Origin: Anaerolineales bacterium
Lineage (GTDB): Bacteria; Chloroflexota; Anaerolineae; Anaerolineales; Villigracilaceae
Assembly: GCA_024710905.1 (NCBI GenBank)
Contig: JANJTV010000085.1
Location: forward strand, 62,001-126,000
Reading direction: 5' to 3'
Length of the DNA: 64,000 nt
A program made the translations under genes and the position numbers. Shown here one piece after another: positions 18,853-26,949 of this stretch (its first letter is position 1; each line of letters starts with the position of its first letter). A model generated the notes under the pieces. That model did not search any database. It was not told where the DNA came from and saw only the letters and a program-made list of their open reading frames with translations.

Positions 18853-19485
18853 TTATTCCTGTATGCCAAAAAGTGAGTTGGTCCTGGCTTTCATTTCAGC
18901 GGCCACCTGGCGGGCGGTGTCATCCTGCCCTTCCAGTTCGCGAATCACGTTGTGGTAGCTTTCTTCATCCCGGTTCTGGCTGAGCTTGAAGCTGGCTTGT
19001 AGTTCGGTGATGGGAATCTCAAAGGCGACAATACCTTTGATTTGTTTTTGGATCATCTCTTCGGGCAAGCTTTCCATTGAATAAGCACCGTTTTCATGCT
19101 GGTCGACAAGCAGGTTGAGCAAGTGGCGCAGGTCGGCGTCCTCGGTAATCACGCGCAGGGGGCCATAGGCATGCACGGCCATGTAGTTCCAGGTCGGCAC
19201 GTTGGTGTGGTTGTACCAGCGTGGGGAAATGTAGGCGTGTGGTCCACCAAAAATGACCAACACAGTTTCGTTTTCGTGAAAGGTTTTCCATTGCGGGTTG
19301 GCGCGTGAGATGTGGCCGAGCAGGCGGCGTGAACCATCTGTTTTGTTGACCAGCAGGGTGAACGGGATGTGGGTGGCAACCGGCAGTCCGTTTTGCAGGC
19401 TGATCAGGATACCAAAATTGTTCTTGTCGATGAAGTCGTTCAGCAGCTGCGGGTCGGTTTCTTCGTAGCGTTTGGGGATGTACAT
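18853..19485 (-). CDS. PaiB-type FMN-binding protein
   Basis: A 210-aa protein of the PaiB / FMN-binding transcriptional regulator family. It starts MYIPKRYEETDPQLLNDFID and carries the conserved stretches NGLPVATHIPFTL, GHISRANPQW and PTWNYMAVHAYGPL. The Bacillus relative PaiB belongs to a polyamine-related regulatory pair, but most homologues are uncharacterised and may be flavin reductases. The start ATG has an AGGAG site upstream. It is first in a two-gene operon with the FAD oxidoreductase. Confidence 0.88.
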   Translation of the reverse strand: MYIPKRYEETDPQLLNDFIDKNNFGILISLQNGLPVATHIPFTLLVNKTDGSRRLLGHISRANPQWKTFHENETVLVIFGGPHAYISPRWYNHTNVPTWNYMAVHAYGPLRVITEDADLRHLLNLLVDQHENGAYSMESLPEEMIQKQIKGIVAFEIPITELQASFKLSQNRDEESYHNVIRELEGQDDTARQVAAEMKARTNSLFGIQE

Positions 19486-19503
19486 GGGCGCTCCTGTTGA
19501 TAA

Positions 19504-19529
19504 ATAAAAAAGGACGGTTGCCCGTCCTT
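19504..19529 (-). terminator. Terminator after the prenyl synthase gene
   Basis: A perfect 8-bp stem (19510-19517 with 19522-19529) and tetraloop are followed on the minus strand by a T-rich tract. It separates the sugar mutase-tatD-prenyl synthase operon from the PaiB-like gene. Confidence 0.85.
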
Positions 19530-19533
19530 CTGC

Positions 19534-20499
19534 CTAAAAGTTTCGTTCCACAATGTACTGGGCCAGGTTTTCCAGCGCGGCGCGTTCGGTGGATGGGTGG
19601 AATTGCTGCAGGGTTTTCAGGGCTTTGTCCACCCGTTCGCGGGCTTCGTCCATGGCGCGGTGAATGGCGTGCGAGTTGCGGATGGAGTCGACTAGGCGGG
19701 CCATGCGTTCCGGGTTGGCCCAGCCGCCCTCTTTGAGTAAGGCCACATCTTCATCTTCAGGGTGGGTTTCGGCATAGTAAATGGCAGGCAAGGTCACCAA
19801 GCCATTGAGCAGGTCTGCGCCGACCGGTTTACCGACAGCGTTGGGTTCCCCGGCAAAATCCAGCACATCGTCCACGATCTGGAAGGCCATACCAATTTCG
19901 TAGCCATAAGTTTTGGCGGCGGTGCGGATGGTCTCGTCTTCGGTAGCGATCATGGCTGCCGACAGGGTCGACATTTCGAATAATGAGGCGGTTTTGGCGT
20001 AAATGCGCTGGTAGTAGTTCTCGCGGTTAATTAACCCTTTGGAGGTGAACATCTGGGTCAGTTCGCCGTTGACGATGATGCCCAATACCCCGGCAAATTG
20101 TTTCATCAGGGGCAGGTAGTCCACATCGGCGGCGAGTTTGGCAGCGCGCGAGAAGAGGAAGTCGCCAGTCAGCACGGTGGCGGCTGGCGACCAGCGTGCG
20201 TTCAACGTGGGCATACCGCGTCGCAACAGGGCGCCATCAATCAGGTCATCGTGGACGAGGGTTGCGGTATGCAGCATTTCGACCGATGCGCCGAGTGTGA
20301 CCAGTTTGTCGTGCGGTGCATCGAGCATGTTGCCCATCAGGAAGATGACGGTTGGGCGTACGCGTTTGCCGCCTGCATTCAGCAGGTGCTCAAAGGCGGC
20401 GCGCAAGTCAGGGTGAACTTCGTTCCCGGCCTGGCTGCGCATCAGGTCTTCAACTTGCTTGATTCCATCCTGTACAGGGGTAAAAAAGGTTGCCGTCAA
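19534..20499 (-). CDS. Trans-isoprenyl diphosphate synthase
   Basis: A 321-aa polyprenyl synthetase that condenses isopentenyl units for quinone or lipid side chains. The first Asp-rich motif is VHDDLIDGALLRRG, the second is FQIVDDVLDFAGE, and the GKRVRP substrate loop is at GGKRVRPTV. The start was set to TTG at 20499 because GGGGAGG lies five bases upstream and the sequence before it overlaps tatD in another frame and does not resemble the family. The chain-length-determining residues suggest no shortening, so a long-chain (heptaprenyl-type) product is possible but unproven. Confidence 0.92.
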   Translation of the reverse strand: MTATFFTPVQDGIKQVEDLMRSQAGNEVHPDLRAAFEHLLNAGGKRVRPTVIFLMGNMLDAPHDKLVTLGASVEMLHTATLVHDDLIDGALLRRGMPTLNARWSPAATVLTGDFLFSRAAKLAADVDYLPLMKQFAGVLGIIVNGELTQMFTSKGLINRENYYQRIYAKTASLFEMSTLSAAMIATEDETIRTAAKTYGYEIGMAFQIVDDVLDFAGEPNAVGKPVGADLLNGLVTLPAIYYAETHPEDEDVALLKEGGWANPERMARLVDSIRNSHAIHRAMDEARERVDKALKTLQQFHPSTERAALENLAQYIVERNF

Positions 20500-20500
20500 A

Positions 20501-21331
20501 CTAGCCTCCCCAGGAGAACAGCCGCGCGGCGTTGGCGCTGGTGATCTCGGCTGCCTGCTCCGGGTTGATTTGGTGAATTTCTGCAATTTTATCAGCAATA
20601 TGACGAACAAAGGCAGGTTCGTTGCGTTTGCCGCGTTGTGGTACGGGCGCAAGGAAAGGGCCGTCGGTTTCGATCAGCAGCCTGTCGAGAGGGAGGCAGC
20701 GGAGGAGTTCGCGTCGGGTTTGGGCGTTCTTGTAAGTGACTGGCCCGGTCAGGCCGATGTAAAAACCGTGCGCAATGGCCTGCTGCGCTGTGGCCAGGTC
20801 GCCGCTAAAGGAGTGCAGCACGCCGGGGCGGCCAGCCAACGGGTGATCATTTTTTGCTAGTTGATGCTGCCAGGGGATGAGTAATGCCAGTACATCAGCT
20901 GCCGCCGGGCCGCCTTCGGCATCATTTTCCTCACGCAGGTGGATGACAACTGGTTTGCTAACCCGGGCGGCCAATTCTAGGTGGCGGGCCAGGATGGTCT
21001 TCTGGTATTCCCGCCGGGCGGTTTCCTTGATCCAGTAGTAATCCAGCCCGATCTCGCCAATGGCAACTACGCGCGGGCGACTGGCGAGGCTTGTTATGTC
21101 AGCAAAACCGGTTTCGGTGAAGTCATCCGCATCGGTAGGGTGGTAGCCGACGGCGGCGAACAGCATGGGGTCGGATTCGGCCAATTTAACGGCGGCGCGG
21201 CTTGAGCCTGGCCCGAGGCCGGGAATCAAAATCCGCGAGACGCCGGCCGCCCGGGCGCGGGAGAGCACTTCCGGGCGGTCTGGGTCATATTTCTCAAAAT
21301 CGAGATGGCAATGCGTGTCGGCCAGGTTCAC
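20501..21331 (-). CDS. tatD: TatD family metal-dependent DNase
   Basis: A 276-aa TIM-barrel hydrolase of the TatD family, which includes magnesium-dependent 3'-5' exonucleases. The metal site HxH is in ADTHCHLDF, with EIGLDYYW, PVVIHLRE, GVLHSFSG and IETDGPFLAP following in the usual order. It lies seven bases after the phosphohexomutase gene and immediately before the TTG start of the prenyl synthase, in one operon. Confidence 0.93.
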   Translation of the reverse strand: MNLADTHCHLDFEKYDPDRPEVLSRARAAGVSRILIPGLGPGSSRAAVKLAESDPMLFAAVGYHPTDADDFTETGFADITSLASRPRVVAIGEIGLDYYWIKETARREYQKTILARHLELAARVSKPVVIHLREENDAEGGPAAADVLALLIPWQHQLAKNDHPLAGRPGVLHSFSGDLATAQQAIAHGFYIGLTGPVTYKNAQTRRELLRCLPLDRLLIETDGPFLAPVPQRGKRNEPAFVRHIADKIAEIHQINPEQAAEITSANAARLFSWGG

Positions 21332-21338
21332 AGGGGAA

Positions 21339-22757
21339 CTACTTAATGCCCGCCACTTTCAGGCCGTCCTGCAAGATGCCCTGCACTTTGTCTTTGTGGC
21401 GGGTTTCGCAATACACGCGTAGGATGGGTTCGGTGCCGCTGAAGCGAATTAACATCCAGCCGCCGTCTTCCAGGCGGAACTGGAAGCCGTCCACGGTGAT
21501 GAGTTCGGTGACTTTCAGACCGCCGAGCGTAGCTGGTTTGGCGTCGAGGATGGTTTTCTCGCGGCTGGCGCGGTCACCGCTGAAGGGGCTATCCACCCGG
21601 TCGTAGAAGTATTCGCCGCCCACTTTTTCGAACAGCATGCTGAGTAGTTCGGTGGGTTTCTTGCCGGTTCTTACCATGAAGTCGAGCATGTACAGCCCGG
21701 CCAGGATGCCGTCGCGTTCCGGTACGTTGCCGCGGAAGGCATAGCCGCCGCTTTCTTCGCCGCCGATCAGGGCATTGGTTTCGGTCATTTTCGGCGCGAC
21801 GTACTTGAAGCCCACGCCGGTTTCATGCACGGGCACGCCGTACAGTTCACCCAGTTTGTTGAGCATGTTGGTGGTGGAAAGGGTCTTGACGATGTCACCG
21901 CGTTCGCCGCGCATTTCAAGCAGGTAATAGGCCAGCAGGGCATACACACGCAGTTGATTAATGAACTGGCCGTTCTCGTCGCCAATGCCGCAACGGTCAG
22001 CGTCGCCGTCCAGGATGAGCAGGACATCTGCTTTTTGTTTGACCGTTTCGGCCAGGCCGACGTCAATATTGGGTTGAATCGGTTCTGGGCGTTTCATCTC
22101 CGGGAAGGTCGGGTTGCGTTCGTTGTGGATTTCAATCACGCGGGTTTTGCCGCCCGTCAGCAGGCGCGGGAAGTAACCGGCCCCGTTGCCCCACATGCAA
22201 TCCACCAGCACGGTCAGTCCGGCATCCTTGAGGGGTTGCAGGTCAATCAGTTTTTGGATGTGCTCAATATACGGGGTGTGGGCGTCAAATTTGACGATCC
22301 TGTCGCCCGCCGATTTGATGTCCAGCCGTTTGACGTCCGCCACACTGGCGGGAATCAACGCTTCGATGCGGTTCAGACCGTCCGGGTCAATTGCACCGCC
22401 GGTTTCGTTGCGGACCTTGAATCCGTTGTCGGCGGGCGGGTTGTGGCTGGCGGTGATGTTAACCGCCCCGGCAGCCTTTTTGTTTACCACGGCAAAGGCA
22501 ATCACCGGGGTGGGGGTGGCGCTGTCGGTCAGCCAGACGTGAAAGCCATTCCCGGCCAGCACCTCGGCCACGGCGGCGGCGAAATTCTCGCTGGCAAAGC
22601 GTTTGTCGTGGCCGACCACGATCCATTTGCCCGCGTTTCCTTTTTCCAGCATGTAGCCTGCATAGCCCTGCGCGGCGCGGCGCACATTATCGAAAGTGTA
22701 ATCCTCGGCGATTACGCCACGCCAGCCATCCGTGCCGAACTTGATTTTGTAGGTCAT
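21339..22757 (-). CDS. Phosphoglucomutase/phosphomannomutase family protein
   Basis: A 472-aa alpha-D-phosphohexomutase. The phosphoserine loop is [17 protein letters not shown], the metal-binding loop is [12 protein letters not shown], the sugar-binding loop is GGEESGGYA, and the phosphate-binding C-terminal loop is [12 protein letters not shown]. It interconverts hexose 1- and 6-phosphates; the glucose, mannose or glucosamine preference cannot be decided by eye. It leads an operon with tatD and the prenyl synthase and has a GGGAG site and a TATACT -10 box (22776-22781) upstream. Confidence 0.93.
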   Translation of the reverse strand: MTYKIKFGTDGWRGVIAEDYTFDNVRRAAQGYAGYMLEKGNAGKWIVVGHDKRFASENFAAAVAEVLAGNGFHVWLTDSATPTPVIAFAVVNKKAAGAVNITASHNPPADNGFKVRNETGGAIDPDGLNRIEALIPASVADVKRLDIKSAGDRIVKFDAHTPYIEHIQKLIDLQPLKDAGLTVLVDCMWGNGAGYFPRLLTGGKTRVIEIHNERNPTFPEMKRPEPIQPNIDVGLAETVKQKADVLLILDGDADRCGIGDENGQFINQLRVYALLAYYLLEMRGERGDIVKTLSTTNMLNKLGELYGVPVHETGVGFKYVAPKMTETNALIGGEESGGYAFRGNVPERDGILAGLYMLDFMVRTGKKPTELLSMLFEKVGGEYFYDRVDSPFSGDRASREKTILDAKPATLGGLKVTELITVDGFQFRLEDGGWMLIRFSGTEPILRVYCETRHKDKVQGILQDGLKVAGIK

Positions 22758-22811
22758 GGTTGCACTCCCTGTAAAAGTATAAGTTCAAGTTTTAAAGATT
22801 ATAACAAGAGA

Positions 22812-23924
22812 TTATCCGCCGACCAGCGCGCGGGCTACAAACACCTGCACGCCGCCGGTCTTCCATTTCATGGACGTGTCCCAGGGCAGCCCGGCCTGCC
22901 CGAGCAATGCTAAATCCGGGCAGAGGACGGTCACCTGCCAGCCAGGGAATTTGGCCCGCAGCACGTTACCAAACTGGGCATACAGGTTGCGCAGGTCCTT
23001 GCCCTCGCTGATTCTTAATCCATATGGCGGATTGGTAATGATCCAGCCGGTGGCATTGTCCGGCGGCTCAATGGCCGAAACCGCCTGGTGGGAGAAGGAA
23101 ACCCACTGGCTCACCCCGGCCCGTTTCCCGTTTTCGAGGCTGGCTTTTACCGCCCCGGCATCCCGATCCGAACCGAGAATGGGCGGCAGGTTCGTGTTCA
23201 GGTCAAATTGCCGGTTTAGCGATGGCATACCTTGCCAGTTTTCGCAGATGAACTTGCGTTTTAGCCCCGGCGGGACGTCTGCTGCCAGCAGGGCTGCCTC
23301 GATGGGAATGGTCCCTGAACCGCAGAACGGGTCAATGAGCGGTGAAACTTTATCCCAGCCGGAGGCCATCAGCAGGGCGGCGGCCAGGGTTTCACGCAAC
23401 GGCGCCTTGGCGGTGGCCAGCCGATATCCGCGCTTGTAGAGCAATTCCCCCGACGAATCGATGCTGACCGTACACAGGTCATCCACCAGCCGAACAAGGA
23501 TACTCTGCACACTGCCATCCGGCTCTTCATCCAGGGTGGCTGCCAGCTCCGGGCGCGAACCGAGCCGGTCGCCGATGGCCTCGTGAATGCGGCGTGCGAC
23601 TGCGTCGGTGTGCATGAGTTTTGATTTGTGGCAGGTGACGCGTAACTCGATGGCCTGCCCCGGCTGGAGAAACCGTTCCCAGGGCAATTTACCGGCCCGC
23701 TGGCGCAGTTCGGTGAAATCGCGGGCGTAGAAAGATGTTCCCAGACGCGCCAGCACCCGGCTGGCAGTGCGCAGGCGCAGGTTGGCGCTCAGCAGGTCTG
23801 TGCGCGTGCCGCTAAAAATGACCCCGCCCGGCTCTGTCTTGCCCTCCAGACCCAGGGCTGTGATTTCAGACAGCAAAAAACGTTCCAGCCCCGGCGGGGC
23901 AACAGCAAAATAAGTTTCGGCCAT
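22812..23924 (-). CDS. THUMP-domain class I rRNA methyltransferase (RlmL N-terminal/YpsC type)
   Basis: A 370-aa RNA N2-guanine methyltransferase. A THUMP RNA-binding domain covers about residues 50-160 and the SAM-binding methyltransferase domain has FCGSGTIPIEAALLA and the catalytic ITNPPYGLRI. It probably acts on 23S rRNA like the first half of E. coli RlmL. The frame stays open 215 codons further upstream across the cysteine desulfurase gene. That part is antisense shadow: the ATG at 23924 is six bases after a TATAAT box and starts MAETYFAVAPPGLERFLL, the normal N-terminus. Confidence 0.93.
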   Translation of the reverse strand: MAETYFAVAPPGLERFLLSEITALGLEGKTEPGGVIFSGTRTDLLSANLRLRTASRVLARLGTSFYARDFTELRQRAGKLPWERFLQPGQAIELRVTCHKSKLMHTDAVARRIHEAIGDRLGSRPELAATLDEEPDGSVQSILVRLVDDLCTVSIDSSGELLYKRGYRLATAKAPLRETLAAALLMASGWDKVSPLIDPFCGSGTIPIEAALLAADVPPGLKRKFICENWQGMPSLNRQFDLNTNLPPILGSDRDAGAVKASLENGKRAGVSQWVSFSHQAVSAIEPPDNATGWIITNPPYGLRISEGKDLRNLYAQFGNVLRAKFPGWQVTVLCPDLALLGQAGLPWDTSMKWKTGGVQVFVARALVGG

Positions 23925-23930
23925 TCCTTC

Positions 23931-23954
23931 ATTATAGTGTGAAAGGGTTATAAT
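23931..23954. promoter_or_regulatory. Divergent leaderless promoter pair
   Basis: Minus-strand TATAAT (23931-23936) is six bases before the methyltransferase ATG. Plus-strand TATAAT (23949-23954) is nine bases before the cysteine desulfurase ATG. Only 39 bases separate the two start codons, so the promoters overlap and may compete. Confidence 0.7.
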
Positions 23955-23963
23955 CCCCGCCGT

Positions 23964-25121
23964 ATGATTTACTTGGACTACGCTGCCACCACCCCGCTCG
24001 ACCGGCGCATTTTTGATGCGATGTTGCCGTATTTTAGTGATTCGTTTGGTAACCCGTCCTCGGTGCACCGCCTGGGCCAGCGCGCTGAAGCCGCCGTGGA
24101 AAATGCCCGCGAGACCATTGCTGCCTGCCTGAATTGCCAGCCGGAGGAGATTATTTTTACCTCCGGTGGGTCGGAGGCCGATAACCTGGCCCTGCGTGGG
24201 GTGGGTGAGGCTGTCCGCGCGCAGACCGGCAGGCAGTGGATCCTGACCAGCCGGGCCGAACACCCTGCGGTCAGCAAAACCGCCATGCAAATGCACTCCC
24301 TGCAAGGGTTCTTGCTTGAGTGGCTGGATGTGGACGAACATGGCCTCCTGCGCCCCGAAACGCTGGATGCGGCCGCCTGCGGGCAGACCATCCTGGCTTC
24401 GGTGATGCTTTCCAACAACGAGATCGGGACGATTAATCCGATTCGTGAACTGGCGGCGGTGGCCAAACAACACGGCATCCTGATGCACACGGATGCCGTC
24501 CAGGCGGCGGCGTACCTGCCGGTGAACGTGCAGGAACTGGGTGTGGACTTGCTTTCGCTCGGGGCGCACAAATTTTATGGACCCAAAGGTGTCGGCGCGT
24601 TATACATCCGAAAGGGCACGCCCATCCACAGCCAGTTGACCGGCGGCGGGCAGGAACACAACCTGCGGGCGGGCACCAGCAATGTACCCTATATCATCGG
24701 TCTGGCTGAGGCGCTGCGACTGGCTGGCGAAGAACGCGAAGCTCGTACCAACCATGTGCTGCCCTTGCGTGATCACATCATCGGGCGGGTTCTGGAAGGG
24801 ATTCTTGATTCGCAGCTTACCGGCCATCCCACCTTGCGGATGCCCAACCACGCCAGTTTTGTTTTCAAGGATGTGGATGGCAACCTGCTGCTGCAATTGC
24901 TGGATGCGGCCGGGTTTGCCTGCTCTTCCGGTTCGGCCTGCAAAACAGGCAACCCCGAGCCGTCCGAGGTGATCCGGGCGCTGGGCCTGCCCCTAGCATG
25001 GGCGCTTGGTTCGTTGCGTGTGACCCTTGGAAAAGAGACAACGACTGCCGAAGTGGAGCAGTTTATTTCCCTGCTACCGGGGCTGGTCGAGAAAGCCCGG
25101 GCGTTAAGTAACCGGGGATAA
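23964..25121 (+). CDS. Cysteine desulfurase, NifS/IscS family
   Basis: A 385-aa PLP enzyme that takes sulfur from cysteine as an enzyme-bound persulfide. The N-terminal MIYLDYAATTPLD, the PLP lysine region SLGAHKFYGPKGVGALYI and the sulfur-accepting cysteine loop ACSSGSACKTGNPEPS are intact. The next gene is the tRNA thiouridylase mnmA, 57 bases away, so it most likely supplies sulfur for 2-thiouridine in tRNA and possibly for Fe-S clusters. No IscU-type scaffold gene is adjacent. Confidence 0.95.
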   Translation: MIYLDYAATTPLDRRIFDAMLPYFSDSFGNPSSVHRLGQRAEAAVENARETIAACLNCQPEEIIFTSGGSEADNLALRGVGEAVRAQTGRQWILTSRAEHPAVSKTAMQMHSLQGFLLEWLDVDEHGLLRPETLDAAACGQTILASVMLSNNEIGTINPIRELAAVAKQHGILMHTDAVQAAAYLPVNVQELGVDLLSLGAHKFYGPKGVGALYIRKGTPIHSQLTGGGQEHNLRAGTSNVPYIIGLAEALRLAGEEREARTNHVLPLRDHIIGRVLEGILDSQLTGHPTLRMPNHASFVFKDVDGNLLLQLLDAAGFACSSGSACKTGNPEPSEVIRALGLPLAWALGSLRVTLGKETTTAEVEQFISLLPGLVEKARALSNRG

Positions 25122-25178
25122 TAAAACCTGTATTATTTAACGTTTATCCTTGTTCATCCCCGGTTTATAGGTTAAAAA

Positions 25179-26249
25179 ATGTCAAAAGTTGTTGTTGCCA
25201 TGTCTGGCGGGGTGGATAGCTCGGTTGCGGCGGCGTTGCTTAAAGAGCAAGGCCACGACGTGACCGGTATGATGTTGCGCCTGTGGAGCGAACCGGGCAA
25301 GGAAGATTCCAACCGTTGCTGCACCCCGGATTCGATGGCCCAGGCGCGGCGCGTAGCCGCCAAACTGGACATCCCTTTTTATGTAATCGACGCCAAGGAA
25401 ATCTTCCATAAAACCGTGGTCAATTATTTTATGGATGGTTACGCGCGTGCCGAGACACCCAACCCATGCCTGGTGTGCAACCGTCAGATTCGCTGGGAAT
25501 TCCTGTTTAATCACGCCACCGCCCTCGGCGCGGACTATATGGCCACGGGGCATTATGTGCGTCTGGGAAATCAGAATGGCGCGGTGCATTTAATCAAAGG
25601 GGTTGACCCGGCCAAAGACCAGTCTTACGTGTTGCATGTGATGAGCCAGGAAAAACTGCGCCGGGCATTGTTCCCGGTCGGGGAATACCCGAAGAGTGAA
25701 ATCCGCGCGATCGCTGAACGACTGGGGTTGGCGGTCGCCAAGCGTCCTGACAGCCAGGATCTGTGCTTCCTGGCCGGGGATGACTATCGCAACTTTCTGC
25801 AGCGCAATGGCCCGCAAATGCTCACGCCTGGTACGATTGTTAATCGCCAGGGACAGGTGTTGGGAGAACATACCGGCCTGCCGAATTACACCATCGGCCA
25901 GCGTAAGGGGCTGGGGATCGCTTCCGCGCAGCCGTTGTATGTATTGGGAAAGGATGCTGCCGCTAACACATTGATTGTTGGGACGGCCGACGAACTCGGT
26001 CAGGAGCAACTGCTGGCCGTCAATGTTAACTGGCCGGGCGGGGTCGTACCGCAGAATCCCTTCCGGGCGGATGTGAAGATTCGTTACACAGCTCGTGAAG
26101 CGCCGGCAGAGGTGACCCCGCTCGAAAACGGGACAAAGGCGCGGGTGCGGTTCGATGCGCCACAGCGCGACATCACCCCGGGCCAGGCGGCAGTTTTTTA
26201 TGACGGCGACCAGGTGCTGGGCGGCGGTGTCATCCTATCTTCCAAATAA
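25179..26249 (+). CDS. mnmA: tRNA-specific 2-thiouridylase
   Basis: A 356-aa ATP-dependent enzyme that thiolates U34 of tRNA-Lys, Glu and Gln. The PP-loop AMSGGVDSSVAAALL, the first catalytic cysteine in TPNPCLVCNRQIRW, the second in SQDLCFLAGDDYRNFL and the YTIGQRKGLGI motif are all present. It sits directly after the cysteine desulfurase gene that should feed it sulfur. The region before the ATG is AT-rich and may hold an additional promoter. Confidence 0.97.
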   Translation: MSKVVVAMSGGVDSSVAAALLKEQGHDVTGMMLRLWSEPGKEDSNRCCTPDSMAQARRVAAKLDIPFYVIDAKEIFHKTVVNYFMDGYARAETPNPCLVCNRQIRWEFLFNHATALGADYMATGHYVRLGNQNGAVHLIKGVDPAKDQSYVLHVMSQEKLRRALFPVGEYPKSEIRAIAERLGLAVAKRPDSQDLCFLAGDDYRNFLQRNGPQMLTPGTIVNRQGQVLGEHTGLPNYTIGQRKGLGIASAQPLYVLGKDAAANTLIVGTADELGQEQLLAVNVNWPGGVVPQNPFRADVKIRYTAREAPAEVTPLENGTKARVRFDAPQRDITPGQAAVFYDGDQVLGGGVILSSK

Positions 26250-26260
26250 AAAGAGGACAT

Positions 26261-26536
26261 ATGCCCATTCCCACCATCCTTATCGGAATCCTGCTTTCCA
26301 GTGTATACGGTACCCTGTTCCACCTGTGGCGCGGCGGCAGCCTGCGCAGGTTTTTCCTGTACCTTGTGCTGGCCTGGGCCGGCTTCTGGGCCGGGGAGTT
26401 CCTGGGCTGGTACTTTGGTTGGGATTTTATTGCCATTGGCATGATGAATGCCGGGGTGGCCACCCTGGGTAGTTTATTGTTTTTGTTTGCCGGGGACTGG
26501 GTCAGCCGGATCGAGATTCGGCGCGGCCAGGAATAA
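26261..26536 (+). CDS. Small integral membrane protein, unknown function
   Basis: A 91-aa protein of three probable membrane helices (residues 5-20, 32-52 and 58-78) with short charged loops, ending RIEIRRGQE. It lies 11 bases after mnmA with an AGAGGA site and is followed by a terminator, so it is the last gene of that operon. No characterised family is recognised. Confidence 0.7.
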   Translation: MPIPTILIGILLSSVYGTLFHLWRGGSLRRFFLYLVLAWAGFWAGEFLGWYFGWDFIAIGMMNAGVATLGSLLFLFAGDWVSRIEIRRGQE

Positions 26537-26572
26537 AAAAATCCCCGGCCGTTTGGTCGGGGATTTCGTTTG
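26536..26572. terminator. Bidirectional terminator
   Basis: A 12-bp inverted repeat with one wobble pair (26539-26550 with 26555-26566) is flanked by A and T runs. It lies between the mnmA operon and the converging cold shock gene. Confidence 0.85.
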
Positions 26573-26583
26573 GTCTTGTTAGT

Positions 26584-26793
26584 TTACAGGGGTTTGACGT
26601 TGGAGGCCTGCGGGCCCTTGGGGCCCTGTTCGATGGTGAACTCCACTTGCTGGCCTTCGTTCAGGGCCTTGTAGCCACCCATTTCGATGGCGGAGAAGTG
26701 GACGAAAACGTCCGGGCCGCCCTCGCGCTGGATGAAACCAAAGCCTTTGCTGCTGTTGAACCACTTGACCGTGCCAATTACACGTTCGCTCAT
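26584..26793 (-). CDS. Cold shock protein
   Basis: A 69-aa CspA-family single OB-fold protein that binds single-stranded RNA and DNA. RNP1 is KGFGFIQ and RNP2 is VFVHFSAI. The ATG at 26793 gives the standard [14 protein letters not shown]-terminus and has AAGGAG upstream; the frame extends 33 codons further but that part is unlike the family. The gap up to the S9 peptidase gene gives room for a long leader, as is common for csp genes, but no specific structure could be identified. Confidence 0.95.
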   Translation of the reverse strand: MSERVIGTVKWFNSSKGFGFIQREGGPDVFVHFSAIEMGGYKALNEGQQVEFTIEQGPKGPQASNVKPL

Positions 26794-26949
26794 TGCCTTC
26801 TTTGCTCCTTGAAAACGAAAAACGGATGAGATGCGCGACAGGTAACCCTGCCGCTCCTTCGGGAGTTTATCAGACGGGTGTATGGGTGTCAAGGATTGGC
26901 TTCATGGTAAGATTAAGCCACTTTATGCCTAAAATCGAAAGGAAAACCT

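Noticed and set aside
21825-22913. A 362-codon plus-strand frame.
   Set aside because: It lies antisense to the phosphohexomutase and methyltransferase genes, which have clear family motifs; the translation resembles no protein.
23925-24569. A 215-codon upstream extension of the RNA methyltransferase frame.
   Set aside because: It is antisense to the cysteine desulfurase gene, has low-complexity shadow composition, and ends at a promoter placed right before the true ATG at 23924.
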